Shown one piece after another: positions 36,647 through 44,966 of a stretch of DNA of 64,000 nucleotides. The stretch spans positions 374,001-438,000 of the forward strand of contig NZ_CP031153.1 in NCBI RefSeq assembly GCF_003352465.1, given 5' to 3'. Origin of the DNA: Kordia sp. SMS9. Its GTDB lineage: Bacteria; Bacteroidota; Bacteroidia; Flavobacteriales; Flavobacteriaceae. A model generated the notes under the pieces. It worked only from the letters and a program-made list of their open reading frames with translations. It did not search any database and had not been told where the DNA came from. A program made the position numbers and the translations under genes. The stretch's first letter is position 1. Each line of letters opens with the position of its first letter.

Positions 36647-38464
36647 TTATTCTTTGATTATTTTTTTGGTGATACTTCCATCGTTGGTTGAAATTTTAAC
36701 TATATACATTCCGTTGTTAAGATTAGAAATATCAATACTATTTGTTACGTTATTGGCAGTGAACACTTCTTTCCCTAACATATCGTACATATTTACCGAA
36801 ACTGAACCAATGGTATTCGTTTGAATGTTTAGCGTTCCTTTACTTGGATTTGGATACAGTCTGAAAGTAGTAGTTTCCGCATCATTTATACTTAAAGTTG
36901 CATCTGATACTATTAGTTCATTAGAGTAATTGAACGCTTTGTCTACCGCATATATTTTATAAAAATTCCCTGTTGCATAAATGTCTGTAAAGCTTGTATC
37001 GGTTCCAATATAGATTACGGTTCCTGTAAGACCGCCTGTTCCGTTTGTTGTGGTTCCTCCAAATTGATAGATTCCATTTTGGTTAGGATCGTTATCTGCA
37101 TTCGGCATTGAGGTATATTTGATAACAACATAACCTCCAGCATCTACGCCACCTGCGGGAGCTGTCCAACCTACTGTAGCAATACCTGAATTATTAGCAT
37201 ACGTTCCTGTTGTTGGATCACTTGGAGCAGTATCATCATACGGCCCTGAATATACAACAAAATCGTCTACTCTTACCGCTGTTAAATTACTTCCGCTCAT
37301 TCTGGCAACTGCCCAATGTGATGCGTTGATAGCGCCACCTGTTGTGACAGTACCGTACGTTTTAGTCCATGTATTGGCCATAAAAGGTATTGCATCTGTT
37401 TTATTCGTTGTATTACTTCCAGACGTATTATTTAAATAGATTCCAGGATCTAAATCGTTTCCTGGATCTGCGCTTGCACTGTAAAAAAACTGTACTGTAT
37501 ATTCTGTATTGATTTGCAATTGATTTGGAGCAACGGTTGAAGGACTTTGCAATCTTAAATTACTACTTCCTGATGTTATTTGAAATGCTGCTGAAAAATC
37601 TCCAGTTCGTGCCAATGTTGCATTGTTTGTCATATCTCTAACTGCTGAGTTACCAGTGGATGAAACTGTCCATTCTGTTTGGGCTGTTCCAGATTGACCA
37701 CTACCCGCAGAACTCATATTACCTGCAGTTTGACTTTCCATACCACCATCCATGATAGGAAATTCACCAATTACTTGACCAGATGTTGCTGGCGTCGTTG
37801 CTCCAGAGTACACAATTTGTGTGTTTACACGTTGCGCTTTCCTGCTTGTTAGTGTTGTTGGAGCGGATGAAGAACCAGCTCTGTAATTGAGGGATTGATG
37901 CGCTGTATTGTCCCAACGCCAATTTAACGAACCATTTCCTGAAAATAGTAAATTAGGTTGTAAAGGATCAGCAGGAACTAAATTAGAGCAATCCCAGTCT
38001 ACAGCAACTTCTAACGCATCGCCTGTATAATTGAAAGGTGTTGTTAAAGCAAAACTCACATACCCTGTAGCACCAGGAAAGTTATTTGTTGTATTAAATG
38101 TGTAGGTTCCTACGATGGTAGCTCCGTTTATGGCATCTGTCCAAGTACTTCCACTAGCAACTACTTCTGTAGCACTTGAATTTCTCATGTAAATTGTCAT
38201 TGTAGCATCGCCTGAAGCTGTAATAATGTTAGAAGAACCTAAGTCAAAATTAATTTGAGATATGGTTGCAGAAGGTGACATAGCTGCTAATTCCGTTGCA
38301 GTATACAATATACTCGCACGAGAATATACAGAACTTGATCCGTCATCTGAACGTTGAAAAGGACCTCTGGTTGCAGAGGAAGATGTTCCTGCGCCTAACG
38401 TAAGGGTTTGCGCTTCTGCAAAACTTATAAAAAGGATTGCTATAAAAAGTAATTTTGTTTTCAT
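36647..38464 (-). CDS. T9SS-secreted multidomain protein of the alginate locus
   Basis: The 605-residue protein has a signal peptide (ISFAEAQ), N-terminal beta-rich repeats and a central jelly-roll-like region (about 225-410). A fibronectin-like segment (GWTAPAGGVDAGGYVVIKY) follows, then a type IX secretion sorting domain (LYPNPSKGTLNI ... GMYIVKISTNDGSITKKIIKE). No lyase motif is seen. Between two PL7 genes it is probably an alginate-binding or scaffold protein, but the function is not established. Confidence 0.75.
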   Translation of the reverse strand: MKTKLLFIAILFISFAEAQTLTLGAGTSSSATRGPFQRSDDGSSSVYSRASILYTATELAAMSPSATISQINFDLGSSNIITASGDATMTIYMRNSSATEVVASGSTWTDAINGATIVGTYTFNTTNNFPGATGYVSFALTTPFNYTGDALEVAVDWDCSNLVPADPLQPNLLFSGNGSLNWRWDNTAHQSLNYRAGSSSAPTTLTSRKAQRVNTQIVYSGATTPATSGQVIGEFPIMDGGMESQTAGNMSSAGSGQSGTAQTEWTVSSTGNSAVRDMTNNATLARTGDFSAAFQITSGSSNLRLQSPSTVAPNQLQINTEYTVQFFYSASADPGNDLDPGIYLNNTSGSNTTNKTDAIPFMANTWTKTYGTVTTGGAINASHWAVARMSGSNLTAVRVDDFVVYSGPYDDTAPSDPTTGTYANNSGIATVGWTAPAGGVDAGGYVVIKYTSMPNADNDPNQNGIYQFGGTTTNGTGGLTGTVIYIGTDTSFTDIYATGNFYKIYAVDKAFNYSNELIVSDATLSINDAETTTFRLYPNPSKGTLNIQTNTIGSVSVNMYDMLGKEVFTANNVTNSIDISNLNNGMYIVKISTNDGSITKKIIKE

Positions 38465-38474
38465 ATAGTTGATT

Positions 38475-39422
38475 TTAATGCGTTATGTAAAGATTGTAGT
38501 ATTTTATATAGGAAAATGCGTTGTTGTCAGTAGTAGTTAAATAGTTTCCTGCTTTGAAATAGTTTTCAAAAGGCCATTTGTCCAAACTTATATCTTCGTA
38601 TATATACGGTGTATTGTTGTTCAGTTGTACACTTATTCGCGCATCGGACGCAATAATTTCAAAATTGAATGCATCATAGCCTACGTAGCCAAGGTTTTGT
38701 TTGACATCTGTCCAAATTGTGTTTGAAGTCGTTAATAATGCGTCTCCAGAAGTGCTTTCATCTACCAATGATTTTTTGTGTGACCAAATGTATCCGTCTT
38801 TCCAGTAAATTTTAATTAATGGCGGACCGTTATTTGACGGAAAATTGAATGCATTTACATCTTCTTCCGAGAGGATTCCGTGAATTTGCATGATGATGAC
38901 ATCGTGAAATTCATCACTTGAGTTGGTATCTTGTGAAACAGAAACTACTTTTAAACGACCTTTCATCGTGCCGCCTTCTGATAAGGTCCAATTTTCTCTT
39001 GAGTTGCTTGGATTGATGAGTTCGCGCAATTCGGTTCGTGAATAGGAACTATTTGTGGTTGAACTTTCAGGATATGTATAAAAAACGAGCGATTCATCTT
39101 CTGTATCATCATACATAAAAGGTTGTACAGACGTGAGTGTTTGATAGCCAAAATTGATCAATTCGTTCGGCAGATATTCATCGGGTTTTCCGTTATTATT
39201 TTCATCTACAGGAAGCGTTACTTTCCAATTAGAAAAGTTGATATCTGCAAAATTTACTGTCGGTACTTCAGCTGCCGGAACATCGCTTGACGGTGTATTT
39301 GTTGTGGTTCCTGTTGGAGGAGTTAATTCATCATTATTGGAACAACCTATAGTAAATACAGTAGCTAACAAAAGAGTTACTACTTTATTTTTGTGTTTTA
39401 TGAATGATTTTTGTGTGTGCAT
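38475..39422 (-). CDS. Alginate lyase lipoprotein, polysaccharide lyase family 7
   Basis: I choose the start at 39422 (315 residues, MHTQKSFIKHKNKVV), since an upstream ATG at 39464 would put the operator inside the gene. The lipobox is TIGC. The PL7 domain has SRTELREL, IIMQIHG and YFKAGNY. It resembles the lyase at 27379-28287. It is the first gene of the minus-strand lyase operon, with operator and promoter immediately before the start codon, so the leader is only about 20 bases. Confidence 0.9.
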   Translation of the reverse strand: MHTQKSFIKHKNKVVTLLLATVFTIGCSNNDELTPPTGTTTNTPSSDVPAAEVPTVNFADINFSNWKVTLPVDENNNGKPDEYLPNELINFGYQTLTSVQPFMYDDTEDESLVFYTYPESSTTNSSYSRTELRELINPSNSRENWTLSEGGTMKGRLKVVSVSQDTNSSDEFHDVIIMQIHGILSEEDVNAFNFPSNNGPPLIKIYWKDGYIWSHKKSLVDESTSGDALLTTSNTIWTDVKQNLGYVGYDAFNFEIIASDARISVQLNNNTPYIYEDISLDKWPFENYFKAGNYLTTTDNNAFSYIKYYNLYITH

Positions 39423-39430
39423 TTTTAAAT

Positions 39431-39454
39431 TGGTTAACCAGATTGGTTTACCAA
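39431..39454. promoter_or_regulatory. GntR/FadR-type double operator upstream of the PL7 gene
   Basis: TGGTTAACCA (39431-39440) plus TTGGTTTACCAA (39443-39454) repeat the susC operator exactly. They end within the -7 element of the promoter. Confidence 0.82.
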
Positions 39455-39482
39455 ATATAAACATATTTCTGAATGTTCCAAA
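39452..39482 (-). promoter_or_regulatory. Promoter of the lyase operon
   Basis: On the minus strand there is TTTG (39479-39482), a 19-base spacer and TATATTTG (39452-39459). Spacing and -7 sequence are the same as at the susC promoter. Confidence 0.77.
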
Positions 39483-39691
39483 TTTTTATGGTGTGTGATT
39501 TTAAAAAAGGTATTTTCATTTTGCTTTATTGTGAGTTGAAGACTTACACTAGGTTTAAAGTTTTTTCAGATCTTATTTGCATCAAAAGAGTTATACTAAA
39601 TTTGCGCTAGACATAATTATTATGATTTATTTCGTAAGAATTCGTTACTTTTAAAGGCAAACACTTTTTCTAATTCCAAAAGACAGCTACT

Positions 39692-42600
39692 TTGAAGATT
39701 AAAAAATTATGGAAACGAATTTTATTAGGGTTAATCTTAATTCCAATTTTAGTATTAGGAGGACTGATTCTTTACATTCAGAGCAACCAAACGGAAATTA
39801 TTAAAAGTGAAATTGAAAAACTAAACCAGGAACATAAAGGGCTTGTCCGTATTGGTGAGAGTGAATTATCTCTTTTTGGCAACTTTCCATATATTTCTGT
39901 AAAGGTATATGATTTCCAAATTTTTGAAACCAAAGAAGACAATGCGCCTGTCATCATGGATGTGAAGGATATTTACGTTGGTTTTGATTTTTGGGACATT
40001 GTCAATGGAAATTATGACATTCAATCGTTAGTGGTGGAAGATGGTGTGTTTAATATTGTGATTCACGAAAATAATACGACGAATATTCAAAATTCCATAG
40101 CGAGTACTTCCGATACAGAAACTCCATCTACTAATATTCATCTCAAAAAAATAAAATTTAAAAATCTAGATATTCACACCTTAGATGAAGCCACCAATAC
40201 AGATGTTGAAAAGTTTGTGTACGAAGGCTCAGGTGGTTTTACGCTAAAAGATAGCATCATCGCAGGACATATAGATGCCAATTTGGAATTAAATGTCATC
40301 AAAAATAAGGACACAACCTTCATCAATAAGAAGCATTTTGAAATTCACACCGATGTAGAATATAATGAAGATACAACCATTCTCGACATACTTCCTTCAA
40401 GGATTACTATGGAAAATGGCGATTTTGAGTTAGAAGGTTCTATAGATATTAAGAATGACGTAGACCTTAATTTTATAATGCGAGGAACAAAGCCCAATTT
40501 TGATATGTTTATTGCGTTTGCACCTGCAGATGTGATACCCGTTTTGGAAAAATACAAAAATGCTGGAGAAATTTATTTTAATGCAACAATTCAGGGACCC
40601 GCAAACAAAGGAAACAGACCTGCTATCGATGCTAATTTTGGAGCTGGAAAAGCTTTTTTAGAAAATACGAAAAGAGGCAAAAAAATAGACAATATGAGCT
40701 TTAAAGGTCATTTTACGAATGGTGAAAATAGAGATGCCAGCACGATGGAATTTTCGCTCACCGACATGACTGCTTCTTTGGACAAGGGAGAATTTAACGG
40801 TGCTATTCTTGTTAAGAATTTTGACGCTCCAGAAATTGACATGCAGATAGACTCTAACTTCAATTTGAATTTTATTGCAGATTTTTTTGAATTGGAGCAA
40901 GTACAAGGTGCTTCTGGAGAAGTTTCGCTGAAAATGAATTTTCACGATATTATTGATATTGACAAACCCGAAAAAGCATTACAAAAGCTCAATCAAGCCT
41001 ACTTTGCACAGTTGAAAGTAAAAGACTTGCGTTTAAGCGCAGAAAACCTTCCCGCTCCTTTAGACACTTTGAATGTAGATTTGGTCATGAACGGTAAAGA
41101 AGCGACGCTGAAACAATTTGACATGTCTATGGGCAATACAAACCTATCTATTAGCGGTTTTATATCAGATTTACCCGCAGTAGTGCATCATACTGATATT
41201 CCAGTAGAAGCGCATTTTGACATTAGTTCTAAGTATTTGGATATTGCAGAATTGACAGGATATTCAAAGCAAGACTCTATTCAAAAAGGTATTGATGAGC
41301 AATTGGAAAATCTGAGTTTAGGACTTTCTTTTAAGGCTTCTGCAAAAGATTTTACGGAATCTAAGTATTTGCCTAAAGGTGAATTTTTTATTGATAGTTT
41401 GTATGTAGATTTAAAACATTATCCGCATACACTACATGATTTTCATGCCGATGTACTGATTGATAGTACAGACTTAAAAGTTGTAGATTTTTCAGGTTTT
41501 ATTGATGATAGTGATTTTCATTTTGATGGATTGATTCACGATTATGCTTTTTGGATGCAACCTGAGCTTAACGGCGATGTAGATTTAGATATCAATCTTA
41601 CTTCTAAAAAATTAAGACTAGAAGATGTTTTTTCGTATAAAGGAGAAAATTATGTTCCTGAAGAATACAGACATGAAAAATTTGATGATTTGGCATTGCA
41701 TTTTGACGCTCGTATGCATTATAAAGATTCTGCTTTACACTCTATAGATTTGGCTTTAGATAAGTTAGACACAAAAATGGAAGTACATCCACTTCGTTTT
41801 CATGATTTTAGAGGAAACATTCATTATGAAGACCAGCACATTGTGATAAAAGACTTTCACGGTGAAATAGGAACTACAAATTTCAATTTCGATTTAAATT
41901 ATTATGTGGGAGAAAATCCGCAAATAATGAAAAGAGATAATTACTTAGCGGTACAAGCAAATTATATAGATTATGATGCGCTTTTTAAGTTTAATACACA
42001 ACCCCCAAAACCCGCGGAAGTTGTCAAGTCAGAAACTGCTGATGTGAAAGCACATGCTGATGCTTTTAATATCTATGAGTTGCCATTTACAGACATGCGA
42101 TTTAAAGCAGATATTGCGCATTTTATATATCATCGAATTGATCTTCAAAAGATCAAGGCAGATTTCAGAATAACACCCAACCATTATATATATGTAGATA
42201 CATTACAGATGAATGCTGCTGGAGGAAATATTCAATTCAGTGGCTATTTTAATGGGAGCGATCCAAAACATATTTATCTGCAACCCGATTTGGTTATTAC
42301 TAATGTTGATTTGGATAAATTACTCTTCAAGTTCGAAAATCTCGGGCAAGATCATCTCGTTTCCGAAAATTTACAGGGAAAAATCACCTCCAGAATTACA
42401 GGAAAGATTAGAGTATATCCAGATATGGTGCCAGATTTGGATCAATCTACTTTAGAAATGGATGTAAAAGTATTGAATGGTAGACTGAAAAATTACGACC
42501 CAATGTTGGCACTTTCAGATTACATGGGAAATAAAAACTTGCGAAACATTCGGTTTGATACGTTGCAAAATAGCTTGAATGTAGATAAAGGAAAGATTTA

Positions 42601-42883
42601 TATTCCTTCTATGACAATTGAATCTACTTTAGGTCACATGGAACTGTCTGGCTCACATGACAACAATCATAATATTGATTATTATTTGCGTATTCCATGG
42701 AAAACTGTACGAAAAGCTGCTTGGTATAAACTATTTAAACGCAAAGATCGTACTATTGATGAAGAACAAGAAGATGAGATTGTAGAAGTAAATACAAACA
42801 AGAGAACGCGGTATATCAATGTAAAAGTCAAAGGAACCATAGATGATTATAAGGTTTCATTGGGCAAGAAAAAGAAAAAGTAA
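39692..42883 (+). CDS. AsmA-like inner-membrane-anchored protein
   Basis: The 1063-residue protein has one N-terminal transmembrane helix (ILLGLILIPILVLGGLILYI) followed by a long repeat-rich beta region. The layout is that of AsmA/TamB-type bridge proteins, and the C-terminal AsmA-like segment (about 780-1000) ends in a Lys-rich tail (KKKKK). The start is TTG at 39692; no ATG precedes the hydrophobic segment in frame. It is monocistronic and faces a hypothetical gene convergently. A role in outer-membrane lipid homeostasis is typical of the family. Confidence 0.82.
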   Translation: MKIKKLWKRILLGLILIPILVLGGLILYIQSNQTEIIKSEIEKLNQEHKGLVRIGESELSLFGNFPYISVKVYDFQIFETKEDNAPVIMDVKDIYVGFDFWDIVNGNYDIQSLVVEDGVFNIVIHENNTTNIQNSIASTSDTETPSTNIHLKKIKFKNLDIHTLDEATNTDVEKFVYEGSGGFTLKDSIIAGHIDANLELNVIKNKDTTFINKKHFEIHTDVEYNEDTTILDILPSRITMENGDFELEGSIDIKNDVDLNFIMRGTKPNFDMFIAFAPADVIPVLEKYKNAGEIYFNATIQGPANKGNRPAIDANFGAGKAFLENTKRGKKIDNMSFKGHFTNGENRDASTMEFSLTDMTASLDKGEFNGAILVKNFDAPEIDMQIDSNFNLNFIADFFELEQVQGASGEVSLKMNFHDIIDIDKPEKALQKLNQAYFAQLKVKDLRLSAENLPAPLDTLNVDLVMNGKEATLKQFDMSMGNTNLSISGFISDLPAVVHHTDIPVEAHFDISSKYLDIAELTGYSKQDSIQKGIDEQLENLSLGLSFKASAKDFTESKYLPKGEFFIDSLYVDLKHYPHTLHDFHADVLIDSTDLKVVDFSGFIDDSDFHFDGLIHDYAFWMQPELNGDVDLDINLTSKKLRLEDVFSYKGENYVPEEYRHEKFDDLALHFDARMHYKDSALHSIDLALDKLDTKMEVHPLRFHDFRGNIHYEDQHIVIKDFHGEIGTTNFNFDLNYYVGENPQIMKRDNYLAVQANYIDYDALFKFNTQPPKPAEVVKSETADVKAHADAFNIYELPFTDMRFKADIAHFIYHRIDLQKIKADFRITPNHYIYVDTLQMNAAGGNIQFSGYFNGSDPKHIYLQPDLVITNVDLDKLLFKFENLGQDHLVSENLQGKITSRITGKIRVYPDMVPDLDQSTLEMDVKVLNGRLKNYDPMLALSDYMGNKNLRNIRFDTLQNSLNVDKGKIYIPSMTIESTLGHMELSGSHDNNHNIDYYLRIPWKTVRKAAWYKLFKRKDRTIDEEQEDEIVEVNTNKRTRYINVKVKGTIDDYKVSLGKKKKK

Positions 42884-42975
42884 AATACAGCACATATAGT
42901 AGCCTTGGAATGCATACCTAATGCTTTTTCACAAAAATACCTCCTTGATTTCTCAAGAAGTCTTGCTGTATTTTA
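42881..42975. terminator. Long inverted repeat between convergent genes
   Basis: TAAAATACAGCA (42881-42892) and TGCTGTATTTTA (42964-42975) are a perfect 12-bp inverted repeat around a 71-base loop. The loop holds a smaller CTTGA...TCAAG hairpin. T/A tracts at both ends fit a bidirectional terminator. Confidence 0.6.
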
Positions 42976-42988
42976 TACTTGTATGGTC

Positions 42989-43720
42989 TTAATTTTCTAA
43001 GAAATCTTTTAGCATCTCTTTCAATACGGTGGTGTCATTTTCCGTATTTCGGATCAATTTGCCATTTTCGTCACATTCAAATTGTGCAAAATTGATTTTC
43101 ATATACCGAAATCTTTTGTTGAGAACCGCTTCTTTTTTGAGTTCGTCATAGTATTTTATTTGTGTAACACGCGCTTGTTCTTTTTCATCTAAATCTTCAA
43201 AATTTTTCTCTTTCTGAAAAAACTCAATCACAAGTTTTGAATCTTTGTAATACGCATCTAACGGTAGTTTTGTACGTCCTTTTCCTCTTTTATGAAGATT
43301 TCCTACCAAGGTGTCAAATGTGTGTTTTCGGGAAGCTTTCTGCGCTAACAACTCGTCACATACATCCAATAAGTAATTTTCATCACTATTTTTAATGTCT
43401 AGAATATGTTGTGCTTTTTTAGAAATTTCAGGAATTACTTCTTTTGGTGTATACTCTTTGCCTTCTCTTACCAAATACCAATAGGTGTTTTCTTTTTTTC
43501 GTTCTGCATGAACCGCAGGTATTTTAGCAAGTTGCGATTGTTTATCTAATTTCCGAAGTACTTTACGCAATGGAAATCCTTTTTTTACATCTTTTAAAAA
43601 CACACCAGCCTCCACTAATGCGGGCATAATTGTTTTTACAGGAATCCAATCAACCGTAGTATTTTCATTAAAATACTGAGCTATTGCTTCATTCACTTTT
43701 GTTATATTTTCATCAGTCAT
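42989..43720 (-). CDS. Hypothetical protein, possible winged helix plus nuclease-like domain
   Basis: I start it at the ATG at 43720 (243 residues), because the in-frame ATG at 43765 lies in the tRNA terminator. The N-terminal ~90 residues look like a winged helix (DWIPVKTIMPALVEAG). The C-terminal part has LPLDAYYKDSKLVIEFFQKE, reminiscent of the PD-(D/E)xK endonuclease core. No closer assignment is possible. It lies on the chromosome side of the tRNA fragment. Confidence 0.6.
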   Translation of the reverse strand: MTDENITKVNEAIAQYFNENTTVDWIPVKTIMPALVEAGVFLKDVKKGFPLRKVLRKLDKQSQLAKIPAVHAERKKENTYWYLVREGKEYTPKEVIPEISKKAQHILDIKNSDENYLLDVCDELLAQKASRKHTFDTLVGNLHKRGKGRTKLPLDAYYKDSKLVIEFFQKEKNFEDLDEKEQARVTQIKYYDELKKEAVLNKRFRYMKINFAQFECDENGKLIRNTENDTTVLKEMLKDFLEN

Positions 43721-43753
43721 ATGTATACAGATTACTTTTATACAAGTATAATA

Positions 43754-43782
43754 AAAAAGCTCCACATTTCTGTGAAGCTTTT
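43754..43782 (-). terminator. Terminator of the tRNA-Met gene
   Basis: AAAAAAGCTCCACA and TGTGAAGCTTTT form a hairpin with loop TTTC just beyond the 3' end of the tRNA fragment. It shows that this side is the original chromosomal downstream flank of the tRNA gene. Confidence 0.75.
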
Positions 43783-43788
43783 GCTTAG

Positions 43789-43830
43789 TAGCGGGAACTG
43801 GACTCGAACCAGTGACCTTCGGGTTATGAG
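43789..43830 (-). other. 3' fragment of tRNA-Met(CAT), probable attachment-site remnant
   Basis: Read on the minus strand the segment starts in the anticodon loop (CTCATAA), then 3' anticodon stem CCCGA, variable loop, T-arm ACTGG-TTCGAGT-CCAGT and acceptor strand TCCCGCT-A, without encoded CCA. The 5' half is absent: the preceding bases ATGAA cannot pair with CCCGA. The GGG/CCC-type stem and end sequence resemble initiator tRNA. It is a 42-base remnant, not a working tRNA, and fits the distal att site of a tRNA-integrating element lying to the right. Confidence 0.8.
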
Positions 43831-43979
43831 TTCATCTTGGGACATTTCCCCTTTGATTATCAACACATTACCCATGCTCCATTCCGCTTAAACTCTCAAA
43901 TCGTATTCAGAAACGTATTCGATTTTCGATTATTAATGATGTAAATATACTAAAATTATTAACTCTTCCTAATTGATTT

Positions 43980-44711
43980 TCAAAACAAAGTATGCATCTC
44001 TGCATAATAAAACGGCTCTACAATATCCGCTCTATCAGAATCAATCTTATTCGAAAACAAATCCTTTGAAACAGGATAATCTTCAAAATCTTCTTTGGTG
44101 AATGAGAACATCATTTGTTCTTTAATGTCGCCTTCTTTTAAATCGGGATTGAGCCATTCTATTTCTTCACTTTTATCTAAAATGATGGGCATTCTATATT
44201 GACCTTGACGATTTGGATTATTATGTACACGCTTAAAATAATCATTAGCAGTTGTTGTCAAAATACTTGCGGTATAAATATCATCTTCCAAGTGATTATA
44301 AATTCCCGCCATTGCAAATGCTTCTTGATTCTTACATCTAATAAAATATGGGTATTTCTTTCCTTGAAATTGATGTGGTTCAAAAAAACCACTAACTAAA
44401 ATTAAACATCTATTCTCTAAAGTCGGTTTTCTAAATAAGCTACTTTCTAATACACGTTCACTTCTCGCATTTAAAGTATTCCAATTACCTAAATAATTTT
44501 TTCGTTCTGATATATCAATATTATTTGGCATTAATCCCCAATAGCTCGGTTTGATAATGTACGGATCATCTTGAGTAATGATATACAGTGACTTATTCTC
44601 CCATCCATTGAAGTGATAATAAGGTTCATATATGCCATCGTACTCAAAAGCTGCATCAAAACGTTTTTCGAGTTCTTTTTCTTTCTTTACTTGGGAAACA
44701 TGGAAACACAT
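43980..44711 (-). CDS. SRAP (HMCES/YedK-type) abasic-site DNA-protein crosslink protein
   Basis: The 243-residue protein begins MCFHVS, giving the catalytic Cys2 that crosslinks to abasic sites in single-stranded DNA. Further family motifs are WGLMP, LNARSE, the CLILVSGFFEPHQF block and RMPIIL. It shields abasic sites during replication. It is divergent from the Y-family polymerase gene, forming a DNA-damage tolerance pair on the putative element. A 14-bp palindrome at 44747-44760 lies upstream. Confidence 0.88.
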   Translation of the reverse strand: MCFHVSQVKKEKELEKRFDAAFEYDGIYEPYYHFNGWENKSLYIITQDDPYIIKPSYWGLMPNNIDISERKNYLGNWNTLNARSERVLESSLFRKPTLENRCLILVSGFFEPHQFQGKKYPYFIRCKNQEAFAMAGIYNHLEDDIYTASILTTTANDYFKRVHNNPNRQGQYRMPIILDKSEEIEWLNPDLKEGDIKEQMMFSFTKEDFEDYPVSKDLFSNKIDSDRADIVEPFYYAEMHTLF

Positions 44712-44746
44712 ATTTTTTAATTTTAGGGGATAACTTTATAAATATA

Positions 44747-44760
44747 ACAAATATTTGTTG
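44747..44760. promoter_or_regulatory. Palindrome AACAAATATTTGTT upstream of the SRAP gene
   Basis: This is a perfect 14-bp palindrome 36 bases before the SRAP start. It may be a regulator site for the divergent damage-response genes. No known SOS-box assignment is made. Confidence 0.4.
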
Positions 44761-44849
44761 TCATGCTATCTTATGATTTTTTCTTTAAAATTTAGGTTCT
44801 TATAATTTTACATCCTTTTCTTTCAAACACTTACAACTATAAAAACCAA

Positions 44850-44888
44850 TTCTGTAGTATTTGTTTATTGGATACTGCAACTACAGAA
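44850..44888. promoter_or_regulatory. Inverted repeat TTCTGTAGT...ACTACAGAA upstream of the polymerase gene
   Basis: Two perfect 9-base arms (44850-44858 and 44880-44888) are separated by 21 bases in the divergent intergenic region. It is a candidate operator pair for SRAP/polymerase control. Confidence 0.4.
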
Positions 44889-44966
44889 ACGCTTGTAAGA
44901 AAGTGAAAATTACTTAAAATCTACACTCATACATTCGTAATCCCTTAACCCCTAAATGTATTGCAA

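Noticed and set aside
43789..43830. Functional tRNA-Met gene
   Set aside because: D-arm, 5' anticodon stem and 5' acceptor strand are missing.
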